DNA of 64,000 nucleotides from Arbacia lixula (Eukaryota; Echinodermata; Echinoidea; Arbacioida; Arbaciidae). Shown here one piece after another: positions 45,069 to 55,067 of the stretch. The notes beneath the pieces were generated by a model. That model was given only the letters and a program-made list of their open reading frames with translations, searched no databases and was not told the DNA's origin. The stretch is from the NCBI GenBank assembly GCA_963669155.1, contig OZ022584.1, forward strand, positions 6,769,681 through 6,833,680, written 5' to 3'. The translations under genes were made by a program, and so were the position numbers. Every line of letters begins with the position of its first letter. Position 1 is the stretch's first letter.

Positions 45069-47450
45069 CTGTCAAAACAATGAAAACAGTGACAACCTTT
45101 TTTAGCCATCGATTTTGTTTTGTTGATAATGTGTCACTTTCATATTGCTACAATTGATCCACTTGGGGAATATCAATGAGATTAAGATGAAATGAGGACA
45201 TTAATAACATAGAAAAGGGCAACAGGTATCAAGAAAGATGGAGTAGAACATCTAGACAAGGAAACATGAAGAAGAACAATAACATGTATGAACCATTAAG
45301 CTCTTCTGTCATTTTACATATGAATGCAACAAGTCTTAACAGAACAGACTAACGGGTATAAAATATTGGCCAGAGCTGTGTCTGAGATTTTTAGATTCAA
45401 TGAGGGTGGGAGGGGAGGGAGGGTCTTGAAATCTTGAGACAAAATGTGTGTGTGAATATTTGACCAATGGCATCTCTCCTCTATTATGATCAGATACACT
45501 CTAGCTCAAAGGAATTGGCATAGGAAAAAGGAAAGGGAAGAAAAGGGAAGGAGCAGCAATTTTAAACGGCGGTATATTTTGTCCAGTTCAGCATGAAACG
45601 CAATGCTTGAGCCTAAAAAGCATCATGTTTCATGCTGAACTGGACAAAGTATACCACGGTTTCAAACTGCGGCTCCTTCCCTTTCCCTATGCCAATTCCT
45701 TTGAACTGCATGTAGTAAACTACATGCTGCAATAGAGACAGATACAGGCACCAACTGCACCTTACTTGTTGTGTTGCAGTTTCTAATTCTTCACACATTA
45801 CATGGTTAAAGATGTCCAAATTTGTTTTCCCAAATCCAGGATTTTTATAGAAATATACAGAGACTCAATTAGTAAGTGAGGCTCAATTAGTAAGTGATAC
45901 TGTGATAGCAATGTTGTAGAATAAATAGCATAGGGGTCTATCACAAGAATATGTGCCTGACATTAATAACTGTCTCATTCAGGGGCATTCTTTAATCAAA
46001 ATTACATTTCTTGACATCTACACTACAGCTCAAAGGTACTGGCATCGGATAAAGGGAAAGGGAAGAAAAGGGAAGGAGCAGCAATTTTAAACGGCGGTAT
46101 ATTTTGTCCAGTTCAGCATGAAACGCAATGCTTGAGCCTAAAAAGCATCATGTTTCATGCTGAACTGGACAAAGTATACCACGGTTTCAAACTGCGGCTC
46201 CTTCCCTTTCCCTATGCCAATTCCTTTGAACTGCATGTAGTAAACTACATGCTGCAATAGAGACAGATACAGGCACCAACTGCACCTTACTTGTTGTGTT
46301 GCAGTTTCTAATTCTTCACACATTACATGGTTAAAGATGTCCAAATTTGTTTTCCCAAATCCAGGATTTTTATAGAAATATACAGAGACTCAATTAGTAA
46401 GTGAGGCTCAATTAGTAAGTGATACTGTGATAGCAATGTTGTAGAATAAATAGCATAGGGGTCTATCACAAGAATATGTGCCTGACATTAATAACTGTCT
46501 CATTCAGGGGCATTCTTTAATCAAAATTACATTTCTTGACATCTACACTACAGCTCAAAGGTACTGGCATCGGATAAAGGGAAAGGGAAGAAAGGGAAGG
46601 AGCCACAGTTTTAAACCACGGTACAATTTGTCCAGTTTAGTATGAAACACGATGCTTTAGCCTAAAATGTATTGATCATGTTTCATGCTGAGCTGGACAA
46701 AATATATCGCAGTTTAAAGCCTCGGCTCCTTCCCTTTCCCTTTACCCGATGCCAATTCCTTTGAGCTGTAGTGTAAATACTGCATTCAGAGAGGCCAGAT
46801 GCAATCTCAGCAGATCCAAGAACCTACAACGATTTCAGTCTACATGTACATGTAGATGCGGTGGTACCCGATACTTGTATGTGTCTCTATTATGTACATG
46901 TATTAATGTATACGCCATATACTTCGCGGGGTTTTTATTTCGCGAATTTCGCGAGTCGATACATGCTATTCGTGAATTTAACATCACATGAAAACATGAA
47001 TACAACGTGCACAAACACAAGTACTAATAGTACTAGTACTCTACGTTCGCGAATATAACCACTCGCAAAATTGTCGAGAAGTCCTGATTCGCGAAAAATT
47101 AGACTTGCAAAATATATGGCGTATACAGTGTTCTATCCTCGTCCAGGGCCCTGTTGCATAAAGCATACCACTAATGGTAACTTGCTATCAATGACAATAT
47201 GGAAACCTTGAATTTGATTGGCTGTTGAGCAATGTTACCATGGTAGGTACCATTCATGGCAGAGTTACCATTAATGGTAAGTTTTATGCAACAGGGCCCT
47301 GGCAAGATTCTATTGGTCTATGCCACTTACACTATCAGGCTGATATGCTGTTGCATCCTCCTGAACGTGTCCACAGCTTGTGCAAACTATGTTCCCTCCA
47401 TCTTCGATGATCGATTCCGCTTGACAACTACGACACTTGGTGTCTGGCAT
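43965..47450 (-). CDS. BRF2: Transcription factor IIIB 50 kDa subunit (BRF2), complete
   Basis: BRF2 replaces BRF1 in the TFIIIB that recruits RNA polymerase III to type 3 promoters such as U6 snRNA, binding TBP and DNA in the nucleus (family knowledge). Exon 1 (47450-47331) and exon 2 (45068-43965) join at a codon boundary to 407 aa; human BRF2 is 419. An N-terminal zinc ribbon has Cys6, Cys9, Cys23 and Cys26 (C-x2-C-x13-C-x2-C). The TFIIB-like cyclin core follows, with CASAVYVTCRRRNWPI (matching the family's CR-HNWP-) and AWLVLASCCIAWQ. The C-terminal DIPDSELGLYLKSSSEV (about 372-388) matches the conserved BRF2 tail motif. The entire core is one exon. It is convergent with FANK1 and divergent from RNF103. 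The start is the only ATG placing the ribbon at the N-terminus. Confidence 0.92.
45497..45717. mobile_element. Hairpin MITE copy 7
   Basis: The left end is CACTCTAG. Its right arm and the following 300 bp are repeated exactly 525 bp downstream. It lies in BRF2 intron 1. Confidence 0.88.
45541..46590. repeat. 525-bp tandem duplication, two copies
   Basis: Bases 45541-46065 and 46066-46590 match without a difference that I could see. The unit consists of the inner and right part of a hairpin MITE, ~300 bp of spacer and the left end of the next MITE. Identical 68-codon ORFs in both are part of the repeat, not genes. Confidence 0.92.
46021..46242. mobile_element. Hairpin MITE copy 8, chimeric
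   Basis: The left end (CTCAAAGGTACTGGCATCGG) is that of copy 9 and the remainder that of copy 7. It lies at the joint of the 525-bp duplication. Confidence 0.88.
46546..46773. mobile_element. Hairpin MITE copy 9
   Basis: TA-flanked. The left arm GGTACTGGCATCGG pairs imperfectly with the right arm ACCCGATGCCAATTCC. Confidence 0.9.
46907..47129. mobile_element. MITE with GTATACGCCATATA ends
   Basis: GTATACGCCATATACTTCGC at the left mirrors ATATATGGCGTATAC at the right. The interior is rich in TTCGCGAA and TCGCGA motifs. It lies in BRF2 intron 1. Confidence 0.8.
47148..47301. mobile_element. Short MITE, CCTGTTGCATAAA ends
   Basis: The left GGGCCCTGTTGCATAAA mirrors the right TTTATGCAACAGGGCCC, with internal ACCATTAATGGTA palindromes. 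Same family as 34727-34889. It ends 30 bp inside intron 1 from the BRF2 exon 1 donor. Confidence 0.9.
47331..47450 (-). CDS. BRF2: BRF2 exon 1, zinc ribbon
   Basis: 40 codons beginning MPDTKCRSC, with the second Cys pair in IVCTSCGHVQ. Donor GATAGT|GTAAGTGG on the minus strand. The exon coincides with the zinc-ribbon module. Confidence 0.9.
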
Positions 47451-47621
47451 CTTCACTTCCAAGTCTATTCATACAAGCACACAAGACAAAAAAAAAACTT
47501 TGTCAAAGCTTAATTTCAAATTCAAGTACACTACTACTAGATTGTTAACCAAGACCAAGTTAACATTTAAACAATAAGATTAATAACAACAGAAGATTTT
47601 GTGGAAAGAGTTCCATATGCA

Positions 47622-47835
47622 CCCCCCCCCCCCCCCCATTTTTTTTTTTTTTGGAATAGCCTACTGTCTAAAAGAGGGCGATTCTTTTGATGGGGGATGA
47701 GTAAAAAATGGGGCGAGGTATTTTTTGGGGGTTAAAAGTGTAAATAATTTTTTTTTTTATTAAAAAAAATTATTATTTAGGAGTGCTCTATTTCTCTCTC
47801 TCTCTCTCTCTTTCCCTCTCTCCGCCTCTCACTCC
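47622..47835. repeat. Homopolymer and CT-microsatellite cluster
   Basis: C tract (47622-47637), T tract (47640-47652), A/T-rich stretch, then (CT)n at about 47791-47810. Confidence 0.85.
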
Positions 47836-47932
47836 CTCCACCTCTCTCTCCACTGCTAACATTCCACATGATATTCCGATTATAATCACATTTGAATCAT
47901 TACATGGATATTTCCCTTGCAAAAGTCGGTTG

Positions 47933-48003
47933 TGAGTGAGCTTTGATCCTCGATCGTCGAGTCATCAGTCCATTAGCTTCTCCACTATACCACGTAGACG
48001 AGT
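47933..48003 (-). repeat. tRNA-like SINE fragment
   Basis: On the minus strand CTACGTGGTATAGTGGAG resembles a tRNA A box (TGG-nnnAGTGG). About 30 bp later GATCGAGGATC resembles a degenerate B box (GGTTCGAnnCC), with TGGACTGATGA between them as in many tRNA-derived SINEs. It is too diverged to be a working tRNA. Confidence 0.4.
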
Positions 48004-48159
48004 TGAGAGCTAAAGGTGTTGTAAGCTATTAGGCATTTATTGTATGTATTAATTCTTTAGTGTCGTAGAGGGCGTTATAATGATCACTCCGACGGTCGGC
48101 CTCGGTAAGTAAAATGCTTTGGCACATTATGAATTTGAACTCTAAACCTAACCCTGACC

Positions 48160-48670
48160 CTAACCCTAGACAATTCCTTAGCCGTTGAATTCGTCCAAAA
48201 AAGTGATTTCTAGGTCTGCATTAGCACCCGTCATTAGCTAGGCCCTAGCCCCGAGCCGAGCCGGCCTAGCCCCGGGAGTCTATGCGGCTAGCTACCCGTG
48301 ATTAGGGCTTCCAAGAGTGCGTGCGTGCGAGCCATCGCGAAAATAGATTACGCGTACGTTAAGGTCACGCAAGGTCTGGGGAACGTATTGCAAATAAAAG
48401 TTGTAAAACCCTGAAAAGAATATGCTTATAAAAACCTTTAAATGTCGTAAATATAAATTACGAAACATTAAAAACGATAAGGAGCAAGTATTCAATAAGT
48501 TGAAACCATACATATTAGTGAAAATAAATCTTACTGTGGTAATAGATGAATTATTGTTCGAGATAGACCCCGGAGCTTAGAAATTATGCCGCGCGAGCAG
48601 ACGATGGACGGCCACACAAAATGGCGTCCGAGACGGTACACGGCGCCCTTCAAAATTTGATCACATCAAG
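48160..48670 (-). promoter_or_regulatory. BRF2: CpG-containing region, possible BRF2 promoter
   Basis: GC-rich clusters at 48238-48310 and 48585-48655 lie upstream of BRF2. A YY1-like AAAATGGCGTCC sits at 48618-48629. TAACCCTAACCC-like sequence is at 48150-48165. The ~0.7-1.2 kb distance from the ATG would require a long 5' UTR or an unseen first exon. Confidence 0.35.
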
Positions 48671-49513
48671 CTCTTGCGCAAAAAACTTTCAAACTTTAAA
48701 AATATTAACTGTAGCTTAAGTTTTAGAACTCTACTGAACAAATACTATTTATCAGGCCAATATAAACCATTGCATGAAAACAAAAATTAAAACAAAAAAA
48801 AATCAGCAAATTTTTGTTATTGAGCCGACTGCAACTGGCAAAAACGGGTAGACACATAATATATCTAGAAACAGTATACAAGTAGTTTAAGCAAAAAAAA
48901 ATGAAGGACATTACTGTGCAGGGGGAAAAACTAATTTTTGACGTCACAGCTTATGAATATTTATTAGGATAGGGGGCCGTCGATACGCTTGTAGGGTTAT
49001 GAATCCAGTCGCTTTTATATTTTTTTTCTTTTACGTACGTGTAACGCACGAACTCAGTTAGTGGCGTGACACGTGATTTTGTTTGTCAACAACAAGCTTG
49101 AAGTATGCATGGAGCCACACGCACGCACGTGCTAATGGAATTAAATGCTCTTGCAGCTTCTCGCGCATGGGGAAATAAGTGAGCTCGCTTAGTGAGACGC
49201 AGTGCTTATTAATACATGTACAACCCATAATGAAGAAGTACTTTATAGTACGTAGAAGGTCTGTGAATAAAATGGTATTTTACTTTCGCATATACTTGCT
49301 TTATTCTTGCCATGTGATTATTCATCTTTGGAATATGCCTGTATTTAAAAAAAGAAAGTATTGTCATTCAATAAAATTTTTCTTTCATAATGCTTAAAAT
49401 AATGTTTCATGTCATTATTATATGTTGTTCCTTGCGAGATGCTGATTGGGACTTGAAAGAGGCTCAGTTGGTTATTCCCCCTCCTCCCGTTATTTCCCCT
49501 ACCCCAGTTAGGA
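48671..49513. other. Intergenic, nothing recognised
   Basis: AT-rich DNA with scattered ACGTACGTG-type palindromes near 49032 and 49118. No supported ORF. Confidence 0.45.
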
Positions 49514-50875
49514 AGGTGACGTCGGGCCGATATCGCCAATCCGTCGGCGAGATCGCGGTCGGCAAACTGGCGTCGCACCAACATCGGACTAATGTGAGAA
49601 ACATGTTGGGAGCGATTGCAGGCAATAGGTCGGCATTTGGTGGTAATTTTATGTCGGGCCGACATTATTTTTCCGATCTAATTGCAATATTTCAATGCCG
49701 ACGTCGTGCTGGCATCGCGCCAATGTCGGAAGTAGTGATATTTAAATCGGGAAATGGTTCAACATGTGACGTCGGGCCGACGTTATGCCGACTTAATTTC
49801 GATATCTCAAAGCTGCCGATGTGCCAACATTACGGCAATATTGTATACAACTATTGACAATAAAAAATGTCGGTTATAAATGGTTGGAAAAAAATGTGAT
49901 GTCGGGCCGACGTCGTTATTCTGACTTGATTCCGATATAAGCCGACATAGTGCTGACATCACACCAATATCGTAATTAGTGCCATTTAATTTAAGCATGA
50001 TGGAAGTGGTTGAAATGTGATATCGAGCCAACATCAATACTTCGAGCTCATTTCGATATCTCGAAGCTGACGTGCAGATATCGCGCCAATATTGCAACTA
50101 TATAGTGACAATAATCAGTCAATGGTTGAAATTTGATGTTGGGCGACGTCACTTTCAACTTCTTTCGATGTTTTAAAGCTGACATTGTGCCGACATCACA
50201 GCAATGTTGCAACTAGTGGCAGTAACATGGTTAAATATGCTGGGAATTGGTTGAAATATTGATGTCGGGCTGATTTAATTTCGATATCTCGAAGCCGACG
50301 TCGGGCCGACATCGAGCAAATTTGTCGAAGCTAGTGTCAATTAAGTATGTCAGTAAATGGTTGAAAATGTAATGTTGGGCTGACGCCATTCTGACTTGAT
50401 TCCCATATTTTAAAGCTGACATCGTGCTGACCATCGCGCCAATGTCGTAACTTTAGTGACATTAAACATTATGGAAGTGGCTGAAATATTCATGTCGAGC
50501 TGATAATATTTAGAGGGTATACAATTTCAATATCTCGAATCTGACGTCTTGCCGATATCGCACCAATGTCGTTACTAGTGTCAATTAAATATGTTGGTTA
50601 ATGGTTGAAAATGTCATATCAGGCCGACGTCATTATTCTGACATGATTCCGATATTTCTAAGCTGACGTCACGCCGACATCGCGCCAATGTCGTAACTAC
50701 GTTGGGTGTTGCTGAAAATGCGGCGTTGAGCCGATATCGTGCCAATATCGTAACTAGTGACAAGAAAAATGTCGGTTATTGGTTGAGAATGAGATGTCGG
50801 GCCGACCACGTTATTCTTACTTGGTTCCGATGTTTCAAAGCTGCTTTTGTGCCGACATCGACACTTCATCGTGCA
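49514..50875. repeat. Degenerate CpG-rich satellite, ~120-bp period
   Basis: GTCGGGCCGAC or close variants recur at about 49521, 49652, 49771, 49901, 50020, 50136, 50261, 50370, 50492, 50617 and 50793. Within each unit follow TTCTGACTTGATTCCGATAT, AAAGCTGAC, GCCGACATCGCGCCAATGTCG and ATGTCGGTTAATGGTTG, all mutated to different degrees. Many words are self-complementary. ORFs across it are repeat translations. Confidence 0.88.
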
Positions 50876-50997
50876 TGGCCTTTCATCATTGCCGCTTAAA
50901 AAAATATTGGTTGATTACTTTCTGATGTAAAGTTGCCGTTTCAAGCAGGTACTAGTGGCGGGTTCCGGGATAAGGTAACGGGGTCGTACATGCGGCA

Positions 50998-51007
50998 GAG
51001 AGAGAGG

Positions 51008-51038
<31 letters not shown>

Positions 51039-51067
51039 TGTGTGTGTGTGTGTGGGGGGGGGGGGGG
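50998..51067. repeat. GA / TG / G microsatellite
   Basis: A (GA)n run, then (GT)n, then a G tract directly adjoining. Confidence 0.95.
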
Positions 51068-51959
51068 TAGAATAAGAGAAGGGGCGAAGAATAACAAAGT
51101 CTGATGCGAAACATGGCATTGGGTAGTACGTACGTTGGTGCAATATTTTCATCATTTAACGCAGTTATTATCTTCTTTGTTTTAATGAGTTAATTCCTTT
51201 CAAGTGTGTGTGTTATTATTACGACGTTCCCCATGACGGAGGCCTCTATCTGTGCCTTCTCATGCTCTAGCCCCGTTCATAATACATGTACCATTATTAT
51301 TACCGATGCTCGTCGGTAAGAAAGTTTTCCCAGTTCATATACACCGAAAAAGCCGTATAGTAGTGCGATGTTTTGGATAGTCTCTCCAAACTCTGAGCTA
51401 GAGCAAACACGCCATGGTGACATGTTAGTAACACGTGTATACGAGCGGTGTGATTACTCAATCATAATTTATGCGATGCAAAAGGCGCAACATTTACGCC
51501 TATTTTGCAGACACACTCGCTTACCGCAATATTGCGTTATCATTACTAGGTCTCGATCCGCAAAATAAGCGGGGAAAGGAGGAAGGAAATACATTTAATC
51601 TACTTCAAGATGCAAGATTCAATTTGAATTCCACGAGAAACAAGACCAACAATACATACATTCAGACACATGTACATGAAAGAAACAAAACACAACTAAC
51701 ATATTTTTTTTGTGGAGGAAGTAAGGCTTGTGAGTATTGGACCCTGAATGGAAATAATATAGGGAGTATTTGATGTGATATGTAACAGTGTTAAAAAAAA
51801 AATCCTGAAACTTTCATGAGCGATACAAAAAAAATGCAAGTATAAAATACTTGTATAGAAATCATTTCTTGATACCTTTGCTTATCAACGGAGAAATAAT
51901 ATTACATTCCATTATCGAATTGTTACAATCAGACAAGTAACACAAAAATAAAAACCATC

Positions 51960-52197
51960 ATAAGGTTTATCGCGAATCGGCACATTTCAACAGAGAGCAT
52001 TGCATTGCAAAGTATGATGGGATTAAAAGGGGGAAGAGCCCACTGAACATGATGAAAATTAATGAAAATAAGGATAAATTACGTTGTACTCGCAGCCGCA
52101 CATTCGCAAGTTGAAATGTAAACAAGCAGTCGTCAGCGAGCGCTGTAGCTTGTCCCCTTTTCAATTCCATAATGCATTGCGGGTCGATAAACCTTAT
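51960..52197. mobile_element. MITE with TAAGGTTTATCG ends
   Basis: TAAGGTTTATCGCG...GCATTGCATTGCAAAGTATG at the left is mirrored by CATAATGCATTGCGGGTCGATAAACCTTA at the right. Arms of about 75 bp with indels. Confidence 0.75.
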
Positions 52198-53755
52198 TAC
52201 ATTAAGTTCTTGTTTTATGTCTAAGTATTGAAACAGTAATATACCTAAGATATAAAACGACCTGTTAATATGCCGATCGTAATGTCACACATCCGAAGCA
52301 ATATAACACTTAATTCTGTCTGAGGGCCTTTTAATATCGGTACGTGCATGAGTTTACCGAATCATTCGAAGCAGGCGACTGGCACGAGTCTAGCGCGCAA
52401 TCGATTGCGCAATACTCTGGACAAAACTGAACGTAATGCGAAAAGTGACACAACGCGCGCATTGGGTTTTGCCGATTCCACGATGGTTTTGGGGCAACTT
52501 TTGAACTCCAAATTCTGCTTTCCAGAGTACTTTCATCAGACCTTACCACGGCACATCGGTTCGTATTCGTAATTTCTTTCGATATGCATATTGGATTTTA
52601 CATGAAATGTCTGATTTCAAAATCTGAAATTTGCATTGGAAGCCCTACCGTGATGTTTAACCCTAAACCTAACCCTAAAACTAACCCTAAACCTGTTTTT
52701 TGTCACTTCCCCCTCCTAATTATGCTATATTATGATGATATATATCAAATTATGTAGATCTATATATTTTTTAAAAAATTTTTATGGGGGGTGCATATGG
52801 AACTCTTGCCGATTTTGTTTGAATCAAAATGACGGTGACCAAAACACACAAAATGAATTCTTGGGAAGATCGTGACGGTGCCGATATCAACCGTCTAACC
52901 CTTAATAGTAGGACCATGGCATGAGTACGAAAGTGCATTAAGCCATGTACAGTCAGAAAACAAAATGAATTGCCAACGTGATTAACTGTTGGTGGGACTG
53001 ACATGACTGATATTACCTGTCTATCTGGCGCTCAGCATTACTCCCACGAGAAAATGCACGTTGACTCAACATCCCGTCATAGAACTAAAAAGGAATGCCT
53101 TACTCTTACTCTTCGATGTAAGATTCAAAATAATTAATCGACGAAGGGTTCAGTGGTTCACAAACTAAGAATTTGATGATAGCAAAAATCATATCCAGAC
53201 GACATTTGCACGATTTTGATGAATATGGTATCCTTGAGAGAGCAATTAAAATTAGAAGGGGGAAATCCCCGAAAATGTAGCTGCACAGTTTGCACTGAAG
53301 CAGCGCGCTCTAACTTAATTTGATTTGGCCAATATGGCATGGTTTAGCCACTTTAGCCAACAAGATTTGGCCAACGTGGCCAATATGGCATGCATACTTG
53401 GGTGTGATGAGCAGACTTGACTGAAACGCGGCATCAAAGTATTACTCCAATTACTGATATTACCAGAATTGCGATCCATATACATGTACAATGATTAGGT
53501 AAACGATAATTGAATGAAATGATAAAAATGTGCAGCATGTGCAACATTATAGGATCCAGTTCCGAATTAATTTGCTCATAATCATACCATGATGAAGTTT
53601 CTGAATTGTTCTTCAAAGTAACTATAATCTTTCCGCAGGGGTAGAAGGTATCCCCCCCCCCTCCCCCCCCCCCCCCCCAGTAATTTTCTTTCATTACCAC
53701 TCATCTTCCCATGCATGCCCTCTGTCACATATGTCTGTCTATCTGTCTGTCTCGA

Positions 53756-53796
<41 letters not shown>

Positions 53797-53852
53797 GAGT
53801 CTGTCTCTGCAAGTCTGTATGTCTGTCTGTCTGCACGTGTCTCTGTCTCTCA

Positions 53853-53909
<57 letters not shown>

Positions 53910-54040
53910 AATTGTAAGGGTGCATGGTCTTCTGAAAAAAGGACTTTGTTGCAGCTTGAATAGTTTTCAGAACAACTGACTTTTAAATAGTTCGATGATC
54001 ATGAAAAGGCAAAGCTCAGATACACAACTGAGATTGAGAG
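52198..54040. other. Intergenic between BRF2 and RNF103
   Basis: Contains an interstitial telomere-like CCTAAACCTAACCCTAA run (52658-52692), a C tract (53654-53679) and a CTGT/CT microsatellite (53730-53908). No gene seen. Confidence 0.6.
53730..53908. repeat. (CTGT)n and (CT)n microsatellite
   Basis: GTCTGTCTGTCTGT runs pass into a pure CT run at 53851-53899. ORFs on both strands here are artefacts. Confidence 0.95.
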
Positions 54041-54303
54041 CGCGCCGAGCTCTCGAGAGATGGATCATGGATGGAGCGCGCGGCTTTTACTTCCGGTCTA
54101 CCTCTGCGATGTTGTTGTGCTCGCTAGCTCGCGACTGAGCCGAGTGAGAACGAGATCGATTTTGCCTTCGGAGGCCTGTAACTAAAAGACCAAATTTGGA
54201 GTGTAGAAACTGTGATATGAAGCTGTCAAGCATGTAGCAGAAAGAGGACTGAAGGATTTGAATATCAGATCTTTTGGAAAGTGTATAGATCTAGAGCCTG
54301 CTT
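54041..54303 (+). promoter_or_regulatory. RNF103: Probable RNF103 promoter and non-coding first exon
   Basis: The GC/CpG-rich stretch 54042-54165 contains an ETS-type ACTTCCGG (54089-54096), common in housekeeping promoters. A donor-like CTTGTGAGTAA follows at about 54300 and an acceptor-like TGTGACAG|GTCATAT at 54797, 35 bp before the ATG. That suggests a spliced 5' UTR (inference). Confidence 0.5.
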
Positions 54304-54832
54304 GTGAGTAATTTCTTATCCGAGGCGTTGCAGTTTTATTTGTGTGATTGTTTACATTTTGCGAGCTCGAGTTGATTAAATGACGCGAACTGTCATTGTG
54401 CCACGTAAGCCAAATAGGATGGGAGGGATTGCGGCCAGCCAGCGCCAGTCAGCTCGTTAGCTGCATGCAGCACTTCGATGTACACAACTCCACTCAGGCA
54501 CATTCGTACAGCTATACAGAACAGCATGACAGGCCCGGCCTGGACTGCAGATTTTCTAAGTCTAAAGTCTATGAAGTTAAATCCCTGATCAGCATGGGGA
54601 GACTAGGGTGATCTGAAACTAAGCTTAATCTAAAAAGTTTAGGTTGGAAAACATTGTTTTTGAAAACATTGGCATATTTATTATTGCTGCCTTACAAGTT
54701 ACACAAAGTCACAAGTTCATGATGCGTATAGTGCACTGTGGAGTTTTTATCATGTTTTTTGAAGAATGACACAATTCCGGTCTATGTGATTGTGACAGGT
54801 CATATATACAACTACTACTAGCAGCCGCAAAC

Positions 54833-55067
54833 ATGGAGATGTTTGTGAAGAAGCTTGCTTTCCTTCTCCTCTTCACGCTCCTCCTCTTTGCCGTGGCACG
54901 GCTGCTGGAGTTCATTGCGTGGTACGAGACCGGCCTACTGATGATGAAGCTGGTGGACCCTGTCTCGCTGAGCGTCAAGAAGCTCAAGGGTCTTCTGGAT
55001 GGAAGAGGAGTCAGCTATGAGGGGGTTGTGGATAAGGCCGAGCTGACACATCTTGTGAAAGCATCTG
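54833..55067 (+). CDS. RNF103: RNF103 exon 1, signal/TM segment
   Basis: Starts MEMFVKKLAFLLLFTLLLFA and ends in KASG split across the intron; donor TCTG|GTGGGT. A second in-frame Met at residue 3 is an alternative start. Confidence 0.94.

Noticed and set aside
45613..46344. Two identical 68-codon minus-strand ORFs
   Set aside because: They are the same segment of a hairpin transposon plus spacer copied by the 525-bp duplication, not a gene pair.
49390..49857. 155-codon ORF at the edge of the CpG-rich satellite
   Set aside because: It is made largely of satellite units; no family resemblance and not conserved between units.
52658..52692. Telomere or chromosome end
   Set aside because: The CCTAA-type repeats are short, imperfect and internal, with unique genes on both sides; similar fragments at 8707 and 48155 belong to dispersed repeats.
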